Shown: positions 46,837-56,247, counted from the stretch's first letter. The stretch: DNA of 64,000 nucleotides from JACKCP01 sp051744925 (GCA_051744925.1 JBNJDM010000001.1:1-64000); one strand, 5' to 3'. Notes: a model not told the origin generated them from the sequence alone. A program made the numbers and translations.

Positions 46837-47871
46837 ATGTCATCAAATTCACATTTAGATGAAATTGTATATATTAACTGGAGAGATATGATTCAGCCTG
46901 AAAAAGTTCAGGTTGAAACAACCGAAACCCATGGTAAGTTTGTATTTGAACCTTTGGAAAAAGGTTATGCAACAACTATAGGTAATTCCCTGAGGCGCAT
47001 AATTCTATCCTCTATTTACGGATCAGGAATTGTAAGAGTATGGATAAAAGGTGTTTCGCACGAATATTCCACAATTCCGAATGTAATAGAAGACGTATCA
47101 GATATTATTCTGAACCTCAAAGAGGTCAGGGTAAAATCTTTTGATCTTGAGCCTCATGTTATTGAACTTAAAACAGATACACCGGGCAAAGTTACAGCTG
47201 CTCAGATTGTGTCTGAAGATGACTCCGTCGAAGTTCTTAACCCGCAACAGCATATTGCAACATTAGCTGAAGGCGGCGAACTGGATATGAAGATGGAAGT
47301 TCTGGTTGGCAAAGGATACGCTCTTGCAAGCCAGCAGAGTGATGAATCTCTGCTGGAAGATTCAATAGCTATAGATACGGTTTTCTCTCCGGTGAAAAAA
47401 GTCAGCTATGAGGCAGGAAATGCCAGAGTTGGCCAGAAAACAGATTATGATAAATTGACAATAGAAATCAGGACTGACGGCTGTGTAAAACCTGAGGACT
47501 GTCTTGCTTATGCAGCAAAGATCTTAAAAGAGCAGATGAATCCTTTTATTACATTTGATGAGCAGCTGGAACCGGATCCTGAACCGGACGGAACAGATGA
47601 TGAAAAGCCGAAGTTTAATGAGAATTTATACAGGACTGTAGATGAACTGGAGCTGTCAGTCAGAAGTGCAAACTGTCTTAAGAATGCTAAGATACATAAG
47701 ATTTATCAGCTTGTGCAGAAAACTGAAAGCGAAATGCTTAAGACTAAAAATTTCGGACGGAAATCTCTCAATGAAATTAAGGAAGTTCTCGGAGAGATGG
47801 GATTGTCCCTGGGGACTAAACTTGAAGGGTTTATGCCTCCCGAAGATGATGAAGAGGAAGGCAGCGAATAG
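46837..47871 (+). CDS. rpoA: DNA-directed RNA polymerase subunit alpha
   Basis: 344 residues. The N-terminal dimerisation domain contains FVFEPLEKGYATTIGNSLRR. The C-terminal domain (about 270-330) has VDELELSVRSANCLKNAKI, keeping the arginine equivalent to R265 that contacts UP elements, and the helix-hairpin-helix FGRKSLNEIKEVLGEMGLSL. It ends in an acidic tail (EDDEEEGSE), slightly longer than in E. coli. Confidence 0.99.
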   Translation: MSSNSHLDEIVYINWRDMIQPEKVQVETTETHGKFVFEPLEKGYATTIGNSLRRIILSSIYGSGIVRVWIKGVSHEYSTIPNVIEDVSDIILNLKEVRVKSFDLEPHVIELKTDTPGKVTAAQIVSEDDSVEVLNPQQHIATLAEGGELDMKMEVLVGKGYALASQQSDESLLEDSIAIDTVFSPVKKVSYEAGNARVGQKTDYDKLTIEIRTDGCVKPEDCLAYAAKILKEQMNPFITFDEQLEPDPEPDGTDDEKPKFNENLYRTVDELELSVRSANCLKNAKIHKIYQLVQKTESEMLKTKNFGRKSLNEIKEVLGEMGLSLGTKLEGFMPPEDDEEEGSE

Positions 47872-47880
47872 GAGTCGGAT

Positions 47881-48255
47881 ATGAGACATAAGGTATCAGG
47901 TGTTAAATTAAACAGAACATCGAGTCACCGAAAAGCGATGTTCAGAAATATGGTTACATCTCTTTTAAAGCACGGCCAGATTAAGACGACAGTAGTTAAG
48001 GCTAAAGAGCTTAGAAGATGGGCAGACAGAATGATAACACTTGCAAAAAGAGGCGATCTTCATGCAAGAAGACAGGCTTTGGCTGTGATAAGAGAAAAAG
48101 ATGTTGTTCATAAGCTGTTTGAAGAAGCTGAAGAAAAATTCGGCTCAAGAAACGGCGGTTACACAAGAATTGTAAAGCTTGGCAACAGAAAAAGCGACGG
48201 TGCACCAATGGCTGTTATTTCACTTTGTGAGCCTTTTGATGCTACAGAAAAATAA
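47881..48255 (+). CDS. rplQ: 50S ribosomal protein L17
   Basis: 124 residues. LNRTSSHRKAMFRNMVTSLL and GHGQIKTT-type KHGQIKTTVVKAKELRRWAD are family landmarks; the C-terminal NGGYTRIVKLGNRKSDGAPM is standard. It is the last gene of the cluster; the terminator is 68 bp downstream. Confidence 0.99.
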   Translation: MRHKVSGVKLNRTSSHRKAMFRNMVTSLLKHGQIKTTVVKAKELRRWADRMITLAKRGDLHARRQALAVIREKDVVHKLFEEAEEKFGSRNGGYTRIVKLGNRKSDGAPMAVISLCEPFDATEK

Positions 48256-48322
48256 GAATAATCTGAGTTTTTGAAATTATAAAGCTTATTACAAAAGCTT
48301 GTCATGCAGTAAAGCCTTATTG

Positions 48323-48351
48323 AAGCCCGTAATTTTATTACGGGCTTTTTT
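48323..48351 (+). terminator. Rho-independent terminator of the ribosomal cluster
   Basis: AAGCCCGTAA (48323-48332) and TTACGGGCTT (48338-48347) form a perfect 10-bp stem with a 5-nt loop, followed by a run of T. It is the strongest terminator in the window. Confidence 0.96.
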
Positions 48352-48421
48352 ATTCATATTGAAATTCTACCCTCACTTTTGAGTTAATAAAGAATTTAAT
48401 TTAAAAAAAAGTCAAATCTGA

Positions 48422-48528
48422 TATAATAACAGTACGTTTCTCTTTATATAATTTAAATCCAAAATTAAATTAGCAATCTAAACAAAATAAAACATATCCC
48501 TAATAATTCTCTAACAAACATTCTCTAA
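48422..48528 (+). promoter_or_regulatory. pstS upstream region: TATAAT and repeated TCYCTAA boxes (possible PhoB site)
   Basis: The 324-bp gap before pstS holds the terminator, a perfect TATAAT (48422-48427) without a good -35, and then three related heptamers, TCCCTAA (48497), TCTCTAA (48508) and TCTCTAA (48522). The first two have the 11-bp period of a Pho box. The heptamer does not match the E. coli consensus, so PhoB binding is only inferred from position and spacing. Confidence 0.35.
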
Positions 48529-48579
48529 AAGATAGTTAAGTTTTAATTAAACAAAAATAACATTAAAGGAAGGTTTGAA

Positions 48580-49389
48580 ATGAAAAGAATTATTTCAGTT
48601 TTGGCAGTTTTATCAATACTGTTTATTTCAGTATCAGCATCTGCTGAAAAACTTGTAATCAAGGGTTCAACAACTGTTCTTCCCATAGCACAGAAAGCAG
48701 CCGAAGCGTTTATGAAAGATTATCCTGATATCGATGTAACTCTTTCAGGGGGAGGTTCGGGAAACGGAATAAAAGCACTTATTGATCAGACAGCTGACAT
48801 AGGTAATGCTTCAAGATTTATAAAATTTAATGAAGTACAGTCATGCGTAAAAAATAATGTCTATCCTGTGCCACACAGAGTTGCTCTTGATGCAATAGTA
48901 CCTGTTGTAAACAATAAAAATACAGTTAAGAATCTAAGTCTTTCCGATCTTGAAAAAATTTATCTTGGTAAAGCCAAAAACTGGAAAGAATTCGGCGGAC
49001 CGGATATGGAAATCGTTGTTGTATCAAGAGACAGCTCTTCAGGTACATACGGAGTATGGAGCAAAATAGTTCTCGGCAAAAAAAGAGTAACACCAAGAGC
49101 AAGTACAGTTCCGTCCAACGGCGCAATTGTTCAGGCTGTAGCGTCAACAAAAGGTGCAATAGGCTACATCGGACTAGGTTATATGAATGATGATATCAAA
49201 CCTGTAGATGTTAATGGGGTAAAAGGTACTGAAGCGACGACAAAAACAGGTGAATTCCCGATTTCAAGAGCTCTTTTCATGTTTACAAACGGATGGCCTG
49301 AAGGGAAAACTGCAAAGTTTATAAACTATGTACTTTCTGAAAAAGGTCAGTCACTTGTGAAAGAAGCAGGAAGTATTCCGGCTTACTAA
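48580..49389 (+). CDS. pstS: Phosphate ABC transporter substrate-binding protein PstS
   Basis: 269 residues. A signal peptide (KRIISVLAVLSILFISVSASA, cleavage near residue 22) exports it to the periplasm. The phosphate-binding signature KGSTTVLPIAQKAAEAF, then SGGGSGNGIKALI and SRDSSSGTYGVW are all present. It belongs to the short PstS family (about 270 residues), not the 346-residue E. coli type. AAGGAAGG precedes the ATG. A hairpin separates it from pstC, consistent with higher expression of the binding protein. Confidence 0.97.
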   Translation: MKRIISVLAVLSILFISVSASAEKLVIKGSTTVLPIAQKAAEAFMKDYPDIDVTLSGGGSGNGIKALIDQTADIGNASRFIKFNEVQSCVKNNVYPVPHRVALDAIVPVVNNKNTVKNLSLSDLEKIYLGKAKNWKEFGGPDMEIVVVSRDSSSGTYGVWSKIVLGKKRVTPRASTVPSNGAIVQAVASTKGAIGYIGLGYMNDDIKPVDVNGVKGTEATTKTGEFPISRALFMFTNGWPEGKTAKFINYVLSEKGQSLVKEAGSIPAY

Positions 49390-49415
49390 GTTAAAAAAAA
49401 ATACTTACAAAGCTC

Positions 49416-49450
49416 AGTTCTCCGGACATTATTCCGGAGAACTTCTTTTT
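49416..49450 (+). terminator. Hairpin between pstS and pstC (partial terminator)
   Basis: AGTTCTCCGGA (49416-49426) and TCCGGAGAACT (49433-49443) form a perfect 11-bp stem with a 6-nt loop, followed by TCTTTTT. It looks like a factor-independent terminator that would reduce transcription into pstC or stabilise the pstS message. Confidence 0.8.
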
Positions 49451-49471
49451 AGCTATTACAGAGAGCATAAG

Positions 49472-50356
49472 ATGACACGAGAAAGCAAAGAAAAAAAAAT
49501 ACGGCTGGCATTCCTCTGCACAGGTTTTTTCAGTATTTTTGTAATGACATTAATAGTTATTTTCCTTTTTGTTGAAGGTGCTCCTATTTTCAAAGAGGTA
49601 AGTGTTAAAGAGTTTATTTTCGGACAATACTGGTATCCGACATACGACCCTGCCGATTTTGGGATATTTCCTCTGATAATGGGTTCAGTATTTGTAACTC
49701 TTTTTTCGGCCTGCTTATCTATACCGCTGGGGCTTATGACTGCAATCTATATTGCAGAGGTAGCACCTGCAAAAATCAGCGAAATAGTAAAGCCTGTTAT
49801 AGAACTTCTTGCAAGCATACCTTCTGTTGTAATCGGCTTTTTCGGAATGGTTGTAGTTGCACCGTTTTTGCAAAGAGTATTTGATATTCCAACAGGTCTT
49901 AATCTTTTCAATGCGAGTCTGATGCTTGCATTTATGTCTGTACCCACAATATGTTCAATATCCGAAGATTCCATAAGATCTGTACCATCGTCGATGAGAG
50001 AGGCCTCGCTAAGTCTTGGTGCAACTCATCTTGAAACTATTTTAAGGGTTGTTATTCCTTCTTCTTTATCCGGAATAAGCACTGCTGTAATCTTAGGAAT
50101 GTCCAGAGCCATGGGTGAAACAATGGTTGTTCTGATGGTCGCAGGCGGTGCAGCAATAGTTCCTGAATCTATATTTGATCCGGCAAGACCAATGCCTGCT
50201 TCCATAGCTGCTGAAATGGGAGAAGCCGCTGTAGGAAGCGATCATTACCATGCATTGTTTGCAATTGGTTTTGTACTTTTTATATTTACATTTTTATTTA
50301 ATATTTTTGCCGGTTGGATTTCCAACAGATTCAAGCAAAGAGAAACAGGTTTTTAA
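49472..50356 (+). CDS. pstC: Phosphate ABC transporter permease PstC
   Basis: 294 residues with six membrane segments. The first helix is about 12-34. The periplasmic loop has FIFGQYWYPTYDPADFGIFP; the permease signature and EAA-type loop occur at REASLSLGATHLETILRVVI with GMSRAMGETMVVLMVAGGAA after it. It pairs with PstA to form the channel. It is 82 bp downstream of pstS, across a hairpin. Confidence 0.97.
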   Translation: MTRESKEKKIRLAFLCTGFFSIFVMTLIVIFLFVEGAPIFKEVSVKEFIFGQYWYPTYDPADFGIFPLIMGSVFVTLFSACLSIPLGLMTAIYIAEVAPAKISEIVKPVIELLASIPSVVIGFFGMVVVAPFLQRVFDIPTGLNLFNASLMLAFMSVPTICSISEDSIRSVPSSMREASLSLGATHLETILRVVIPSSLSGISTAVILGMSRAMGETMVVLMVAGGAAIVPESIFDPARPMPASIAAEMGEAAVGSDHYHALFAIGFVLFIFTFLFNIFAGWISNRFKQRETGF

Positions 50357-50406
50357 AATTGAAAATGAATATCAGAATAAATAAATCAGAAGCGGCGGAA
50401 TAGAAA

Positions 50407-51309
50407 ATGGCAGAAAAAAATTGTAAAATCAATAATGAAGTATCCTGCAGAAGTCTGTTATTCAGAAGAATTACAGAAAAAATTGTTTTTATTTTATTAA
50501 GATTAAGCGCATTAATTTGTGCTGCAGCCTTATTAGTTCTTTTTTATTTTCTTGTTAAGCGGGGCTGGAGTGCTATTACCTGGACTTTTCTTACCGAGGC
50601 TCCAAGAGAATCAATGACAGAAGGCGGTATTCTTCCGGGTATAATAGGAACTCTGGGCCTTAGTCTGGGTGCCATTATTGTTGCGTTGCCAATAGGAGTA
50701 ATGACTTCTGTTTATCTCACAGAATATGCAAAAGACGGAAAAGTATTAAGAATAATAAGGCTTGGAATTAATAACCTTGCAGGAGTTCCTTCGGTAGTTT
50801 TCGGGCTGTTTGGTCTTGCAGTATTTTGTATTTATATGAATATGGGTGTAAGTCTTTTAGCAGGTGCATTAACCCTTTCCCTTATGAGCCTTCCAATAAT
50901 TATCGGTTCTACTGAGGAAGCATTAAGGTCAGTGCCTGACAGCTACAGGTATGCAAGTCTCGGACTTGGTGCAACAAAATGGCAGACTATAAAAAAAGTA
51001 ATTCTGCCCACTGCGCTCCCTGGTATTTTAACAGGAGCTATTTTATCAGTAAGCAGGGTTGCAGGCGAGACCGCTCCTATAATGTTTACTGGTGCTGTGT
51101 TTTTCTCTCCCAATCTTCCAACTTCGGTATTTGATGAAGTTATGGCTCTGCCCTATCATATATATGTTCTGGCTACTGCAGGAACAAATATAGAACAGAC
51201 AAGACATTTACAGTACGGAACCGCACTTGTTCTTATTGTCCTTGTTTTTGCAATAAATTTGCTGGCTATAATAATAAGGTCAAAGCTCAGAAAAAGAATG
51301 AAATTATAA
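50407..51309 (+). CDS. pstA: Phosphate ABC transporter permease PstA
   Basis: 300 residues, six predicted membrane segments. TLGLSLGAIIVALPIGVMTS begins the permease domain; YRYASLGLGATKWQTIKKVI is the EAA loop, and SVSRVAGETAPIMFTGAVFF is the PstA-type signature. It is 50 bp after pstC and 16 bp before pstB. Confidence 0.97.
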   Translation: MAEKNCKINNEVSCRSLLFRRITEKIVFILLRLSALICAAALLVLFYFLVKRGWSAITWTFLTEAPRESMTEGGILPGIIGTLGLSLGAIIVALPIGVMTSVYLTEYAKDGKVLRIIRLGINNLAGVPSVVFGLFGLAVFCIYMNMGVSLLAGALTLSLMSLPIIIGSTEEALRSVPDSYRYASLGLGATKWQTIKKVILPTALPGILTGAILSVSRVAGETAPIMFTGAVFFSPNLPTSVFDEVMALPYHIYVLATAGTNIEQTRHLQYGTALVLIVLVFAINLLAIIIRSKLRKRMKL

Positions 51310-51325
51310 ATTTAGTGGAGAATTA

Positions 51326-52087
51326 ATGGAATCAGATATGAAAATAAAGGTAAAAGATCTTAACTTTTATTATGGTGACTTTAAGGCATTATCTTCAATA
51401 AGCCTCGATTTCAGAAGAAACCATGTAACAGCACTTATAGGACCTTCAGGCTGTGGGAAAAGTACCTTTTTAAGGTGTCTTAACAGGATGAATGATCTTG
51501 TTGATAAAACAAGGATTGAGGGTCAGATAATGCTGGATAAAGAAGATATTTACAATTCAGCACTGGATGTTGTCGAGCTCAGAAGAAAAGTAGGTATGGT
51601 ATTTCAAAAACCTAATCCTTTTCCCAAAAGCATATATGAAAATGTAGCATACGGATTAAGAGTAAACGGTATAAAAGATAAAAATTATATAGAATATCAG
51701 GTTGAAAAAAGCATAAAACAGGCTGCTTTATGGGATGAAGTAAAGGACAGGCTTAAAGATAATGCTCTTGGACTTTCCGGAGGGCAGCAGCAAAGACTTT
51801 GCATTGCAAGAGCACTTGCAGTGGAGCCCGAGGTGGTTCTTATGGATGAACCGGCTTCTGCTCTTGATCCTATAGCAACTACAAAAATTGAAGAGCTTAT
51901 ACATGAACTTAAAACTGAGTATACAATAGTAATTGTTACACATAATATGCAGCAGGCTGCCAGAGTCTCAGATACCACAGCATTTTTTTACATGGGCGAG
52001 CTTATTGAGGCGGCTGATACAGATACAATATTTACAAACCCGGGGAACAAAAAGACCGAAGATTATATAACTGGTCGTTTCGGCTGA
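51326..52087 (+). CDS. pstB: Phosphate ABC transporter ATP-binding protein PstB
   Basis: 253 residues. Walker A GPSGCGKST at 39-47, Q-loop in VGMVFQKPNPFPKSIYENV, ABC signature LSGGQQQR, Walker B VVLMDEPASALDP, and the switch histidine in IVIVTHNM. FLRCLNRMNDL directly after Walker A is a PstB hallmark. An alternative start at the internal Met5 (MKIKVKDLNF) is possible. Confidence 0.98.
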   Translation: MESDMKIKVKDLNFYYGDFKALSSISLDFRRNHVTALIGPSGCGKSTFLRCLNRMNDLVDKTRIEGQIMLDKEDIYNSALDVVELRRKVGMVFQKPNPFPKSIYENVAYGLRVNGIKDKNYIEYQVEKSIKQAALWDEVKDRLKDNALGLSGGQQQRLCIARALAVEPEVVLMDEPASALDPIATTKIEELIHELKTEYTIVIVTHNMQQAARVSDTTAFFYMGELIEAADTDTIFTNPGNKKTEDYITGRFG

Positions 52088-52101
52088 TTAAGGAGATTAA
52101 G

Positions 52102-52749
52102 ATGAGACTTCAAAAAGAGATTGATAATATTAAAAAAGAACTTCTCACTCTGGGAGCAATGGTGGAAAAGCGAGTGGACAAAGTTACACACGCTTTATTT
52201 GAAAGAAATGAAGCAATAGCAAGAGAAGTTATAGCCTCGGATAATGAAATAGACATTAAAGAGGTGGAAATAGAAGAAGACTGTCTCAAAATAATTGCTC
52301 TGCATCAGCCTGTAGCTGCAGATCTGAGGTTTCTTGTAAGCTGCATTAAAATCAATAATGAGCTTGAAAGAATCGGAGACCAGACTGTCAATATAGGCCA
52401 GAGAGTTATTAAGCTTTGTTCATGGGGGAATCCTGAGCATATTTTCGATTACAGAATAATGGGAGAAAAGACAAAAGAGATGCTTAAGCTGAGCCTGGAT
52501 TGCTTTGTTAATCTTGATGATGAACTTGCATCAAGAATAAGAACTATGGATGATGAAGTAGATGAAATTAAATATGAAGCATATGATTATATAAAAAATG
52601 TTTTAAGAACTGCGGATTCACACATAGGCTATTTTATAAACATGTTTTTGATTTCAAGGCATATAGAAAGAATTGCAGACCATACAACAAATATAGCAGA
52701 AGAAGTTATATATATGACCAGGGGAGAAATAGTAAGGCATAATTTATAA
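52102..52749 (+). CDS. phoU: Phosphate signalling protein PhoU
   Basis: 215 residues, all-helical with two PhoU repeats. LLTLGAMVEKRVDKVTHALF and DLRFLVSCIKINNELERIGD form repeat 1 (ERIGDQ metal-binding motif); ISRHIERIADHTTNIAEEVI is the matching motif of repeat 2. PhoU links the Pst transporter to PhoR and keeps the Pho response off when phosphate is plentiful. It lies 14 bp after pstB. Confidence 0.97.
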   Translation: MRLQKEIDNIKKELLTLGAMVEKRVDKVTHALFERNEAIAREVIASDNEIDIKEVEIEEDCLKIIALHQPVAADLRFLVSCIKINNELERIGDQTVNIGQRVIKLCSWGNPEHIFDYRIMGEKTKEMLKLSLDCFVNLDDELASRIRTMDDEVDEIKYEAYDYIKNVLRTADSHIGYFINMFLISRHIERIADHTTNIAEEVIYMTRGEIVRHNL

Positions 52750-52767
52750 TTTTTGGGGGTATCCTTA

Positions 52768-53472
52768 ATGAGCAACGGGCTTATTCTTGCAATAGACGAC
52801 GAGGAAGACATTCTTGAGCTTGTCAAATATAATCTTGAAAGAGAAGGTTTTGAAGTGATTACGGCAGATACAGGTGAAAACGGGTTAAGCATACTTAAAA
52901 AAAACAGGCCTGATCTTATACTCCTTGATCTTATGCTTCCCGGCATAGACGGATTTGATGTAGCAAAAAAAATAAGAGCTGATGATTCCTACAGGGATAT
53001 TCCGGTTATAATGCTAACTGCAAAAGGAGAAGAGGCAGATGTGGTAACAGGTCTTGAACTGGGTGCAGACGATTATGTATCAAAGCCTTTCAGTCCAAGA
53101 GTTCTTACTGCAAGGATCAAAACAGTTCTTAGAAGAAAAAAAAATGAAGAAAATAAAGACACTTCCAAAGATGAAATAAATATAAAAAATTTAAAAATTC
53201 ACAGCGGCAGGTATCAGGCAACAATAGAAAACAAAGAGCTTTCTTTGACCCACTCAGAGTTTCAGATACTAAGGTTTCTTGCTTCAAGACCGGGATGGGT
53301 TTTTACAAGGTCACAGATTGTCGACGCAGTTCACGGAGAAAGTTATCCTGTAACTGAAAGAAGCGTAGATGTTCAGATAGTAGGTCTCAGGAAAAAAATG
53401 GGTGATTACGGAATTTATATAGAAACAGTACGAGGTGTAGGATATAGATTCAAGGAAGAAAATTATGGTTAA
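52768..53472 (+). CDS. phoB: Phosphate regulon response regulator PhoB
   Basis: 234 residues from ATG 52768, after a GGGGGT ribosome binding site (the frame also opens at 52753). Receiver domain with D10, D11 and phospho-acceptor D54 in LLDLMLPGIDG, and K near 105 in VSKPFS. The OmpR-type winged helix includes LTHSEFQILRFLASRPGWVF, RSVDVQIVGLRKKMG and ETVRGVGYRF. Its last bases overlap phoR. Confidence 0.96.
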   Translation: MSNGLILAIDDEEDILELVKYNLEREGFEVITADTGENGLSILKKNRPDLILLDLMLPGIDGFDVAKKIRADDSYRDIPVIMLTAKGEEADVVTGLELGADDYVSKPFSPRVLTARIKTVLRRKKNEENKDTSKDEINIKNLKIHSGRYQATIENKELSLTHSEFQILRFLASRPGWVFTRSQIVDAVHGESYPVTERSVDVQIVGLRKKMGDYGIYIETVRGVGYRFKEENYG

Positions 53473-55252
53473 AATGAAAAAAAACAGGCTTTTCTGGGTG
53501 ATATACCCTTCTTACTTAATTGTTATTTTTGTCTGTGTAGCGCTCGGGAGCATATATTCATTTACTTCATTAAAAAGTTTTTTTTATTCTCAGGTTGAAA
53601 ATACTCTTTATGAAAAAACAGATCTTTTTGCTCCGTATTTAAAAAAAGAACTTGCAAACCAAGCCCCGGATTCAGCCATAGATACAATGTGTGTTGATGC
53701 AGGAACAAGAGCAAATGTCAGATTCACTGTAACAGACAGCAGCGGGAAAGTTATTGGAGATACAGAAGAAGATCCCGGTGAAATGGAAAACCATAAAACA
53801 AGACCTGAAATAAGATCTGCATATTCCGGTAAGCCTGATTCGCAAATAAGATACAGTGAAACCCTTGAAGAATCTATGATGTATGCAGCAGTTCCTGTTT
53901 ATAAAGACGGTAGTATTACAGCAGTGTTAAGATCTGCAGTATCTGTCGATTTCATTAATAAACAGCTCTGGCTTACAAACTGGGGAATTATTACAGGCGG
54001 TCTTTTAATTGCAGCTTTTGCAACCTTAATATCGTTTTTTTTCTCTTTAAAAATAAGCAGGCCTGTTACAGAAATTACGCAAGGAGCAAAAGATTTTGCA
54101 AGGGGACGTTTAGGTGCAAAATTGTACAGCCCCGATATCGAGGAGCTGGGAGAGCTTGCAGATACATTAAATAAGATGGCAGAAGAATTAAATCAACGAC
54201 TGAAAACTGAATCAAGAAATAAAAATGAGCTTGAAACTGTTTTTTACAGTATGCAGGAAGGTGTACTTGCAATTGATAATGATCAAAAGATCATGAGGCT
54301 TAATCAAAGTGCATTACGAATTCTTTCCATGGATATAAGAGATATTAAGAAAAAAAATGTATATGAACTTATAAGAGACAGTGATTTATATAAATTTATA
54401 GATAAGTCTGTGAATTCAGACAAGCTTGTATCTTCTGATTTAAATTACGGATCTGAAAAGGAAAAGATTTTAAATGTAAGGAGCAGCCCACTTCAGGATG
54501 AAAATGACAAGAGAATAGGGACTCTTTTTGTTCTCCAGGATGTCACAAGGGTAAGGCATCTTGAAAATATGAGAAGCGATTTTGTTGCAAATGTATCCCA
54601 TGAATTGAAAACCCCCATGACAGCAATAAAGGGATTTGTTGAAACAATAAGAGAAGGCGGGAGTCTTGAACCTGATAAGCTTGATAGATTTCTTTCAATA
54701 ATTGATAAAAATGTGGACAGGCTTATAAATATAATAAATGATCTTCTTGATCTTTCATGGATAGAAAAAAATGAAGATACAGAGCTGATAAAGTTCAGAG
54801 AAGAAGATGTTTATAAGTTAACAGAGTCTGCAGTAAAAATTTGCGAACCTTTTTCAATAAAGAAAAATATTGAAATAGAAATTGATATGGATTCACATAT
54901 TAAACTTAAGGCCAATAAAGTCCTTCTTGAAAATGCACTGACCAATCTCATTGACAATGCTGTAAAATACAGTAATGAGGGGAGCAGAGTCATTGTAACA
55001 GCAAAAGATGCAGAAAAATATGTTATGATTTCTGTGGCGGATAAAGGTATAGGAATCCCGGTATTTGAACAGCAAAGGGTTTTTGAAAGATTCTACAGGG
55101 TAGATAAGGGAAGAAGCCGGAAAATGGGCGGTACAGGCCTTGGTCTAGCTATTGTAAAGCATGTATTAAATATTCATAAGGGAACAATCGAAATAGAAAG
55201 CACTCCTGGATCAGGAAGCTGTTTTACTTTGAAGCTGCCTAAAAATCCTTGA
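53465..55252 (+). CDS. phoR: Phosphate regulon sensor histidine kinase PhoR
   Basis: 595 residues. TM1 about 12-34, a periplasmic segment of about 130 residues, TM2 about 172-195, HAMP 196-250, PAS domain about 252-360, HisKA with His379 in VSHELKTPMTAI, and HATPase (N box LLENALTNLIDNAVKYS, G boxes DKGIGIP and GTGLGLAIV). Unlike E. coli PhoR it has a sizeable extracytoplasmic region, as in many Gram-positive and deltaproteobacterial members. ATG 53465 fits the AAGGAAG ribosome binding site, giving an 8-bp overlap with phoB. Confidence 0.95.
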   Translation: MVKMKKNRLFWVIYPSYLIVIFVCVALGSIYSFTSLKSFFYSQVENTLYEKTDLFAPYLKKELANQAPDSAIDTMCVDAGTRANVRFTVTDSSGKVIGDTEEDPGEMENHKTRPEIRSAYSGKPDSQIRYSETLEESMMYAAVPVYKDGSITAVLRSAVSVDFINKQLWLTNWGIITGGLLIAAFATLISFFFSLKISRPVTEITQGAKDFARGRLGAKLYSPDIEELGELADTLNKMAEELNQRLKTESRNKNELETVFYSMQEGVLAIDNDQKIMRLNQSALRILSMDIRDIKKKNVYELIRDSDLYKFIDKSVNSDKLVSSDLNYGSEKEKILNVRSSPLQDENDKRIGTLFVLQDVTRVRHLENMRSDFVANVSHELKTPMTAIKGFVETIREGGSLEPDKLDRFLSIIDKNVDRLINIINDLLDLSWIEKNEDTELIKFREEDVYKLTESAVKICEPFSIKKNIEIEIDMDSHIKLKANKVLLENALTNLIDNAVKYSNEGSRVIVTAKDAEKYVMISVADKGIGIPVFEQQRVFERFYRVDKGRSRKMGGTGLGLAIVKHVLNIHKGTIEIESTPGSGSCFTLKLPKNP

Positions 55253-55302
55253 ATTTAAAGATGCCGAGATTAATTTAATAATTTTTAAAATCAAATAATC
55301 AG

Positions 55303-55349
55303 ATTAAGCTGCTGAGCATAAAATTTTTGTTCAGCAGCTTAATTTTTTA
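55303..55349 (+). terminator. Rho-independent terminator after phoR
   Basis: ATTAAGCTGCTGA (55303-55315) pairs perfectly with TCAGCAGCTTAAT (55331-55343) around a 15-nt loop and is followed by a run of T. It closes the pst-pho operon. Confidence 0.93.
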
Positions 55350-55632
55350 TGTAAGCTGTTTTGGCCTGTAAGAAAAAGCCGGAGTTTAAAAATACCTTTT
55401 TATTCTAAAAAAAATTAAACCTGGAAAATATTAAAAATTTCTTTTTAAAACCTGGAAAAATAGATTATCATCATTAAATTCAGGATAGTTATTAATTAGC
55501 CGGAACCGATTTTTATGGCTTTATGATTTAAATTGAGCAATTATTAATCAGCTGAATTCAAGGGTTCAACATAAGTAAAGCATTGAGTTCAGAAAATATT
55601 TTGGAATCAGAATAATACTTCAGGAGAAAAAC
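55350..55632 (+). other. AT-rich upstream region of the coiled-coil/STAS-like gene
   Basis: 283 bp without a gene. The 12-mer AAACCTGGAAAA occurs twice, at 55417-55428 and 55448-55459, 31 bp apart (three helical turns), a spacing compatible with a regulator site. No clean promoter was identified. Confidence 0.4.
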
Positions 55633-56241
55633 TTGGATCTTGAGCAACTGAAAGCAAAGTTCAGGCATAAGCGCGAAGTTGAAGTCAAAGATATCAATAT
55701 TGCAATAAAAGCAGTACCTTTTCTTGTAAAGGAAATAATAAAGCTTGAAGAGGATATTGAATCAAGAGACAAAACTATTGCAAGACTGAAAAAGAAGATA
55801 AAGCGTCAGCCGCCTTCAGTGCAGAAAGGCCAAAAGGATCAATTTGCATGGGTGCTTAAGGCGGATGAAGATTCAAATACATTATTTATTCAGTTTACAG
55901 GGATCCCGAATAAAAGCGGTGCTAAAATATGCTCCAATGCGGTTATCAGCCTTACTGAAAATCTTGAAAGCGACTTTTCTGTAATAAGTGATCTTAGAAA
56001 ACTTAAAACCGAGTATATAACTACAAGAATGCTTTTTTACTTCAGAAAAGTTCATTATCTTTTTTTAAGAATGCAGGTAAGGTTTATAATAAGAGTTGTA
56101 TCTGAAGAACAAAAGGAGATTAAAGATTTTATAGATATTCCTGATGTGGGAAAAGATGAAAAAATGAAGATATTCAGTGTGACCTCAATAGAAGAGGGTA
56201 AAAATATTATTAAAAATATGGGTAAGCATCTGAGGAAATAA
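55633..56241 (+). CDS. Hypothetical protein with coiled coil and STAS-like C-terminal domain
   Basis: 202 residues from TTG 55633 (CAGGAG upstream). Residues 25-62 are a charged coiled coil (IIKLEEDIESRDKTIARLKK). Residues 80-195 read as one alpha/beta domain: TLFIQFTGIPNKSGAKICSN, DFSVISDLRKLKTEYITTRM, VRFIIRVVSEEQKEI. The strand-DLR-helix order recalls STAS/SpoIIAA-like folds, but I recognise no named family and give this as a low-confidence guess. It is 6 bp before bioB, so the two are probably co-transcribed. Confidence 0.65.
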   Translation: MDLEQLKAKFRHKREVEVKDINIAIKAVPFLVKEIIKLEEDIESRDKTIARLKKKIKRQPPSVQKGQKDQFAWVLKADEDSNTLFIQFTGIPNKSGAKICSNAVISLTENLESDFSVISDLRKLKTEYITTRMLFYFRKVHYLFLRMQVRFIIRVVSEEQKEIKDFIDIPDVGKDEKMKIFSVTSIEEGKNIIKNMGKHLRK

Positions 56242-56247
56242 AAATTT

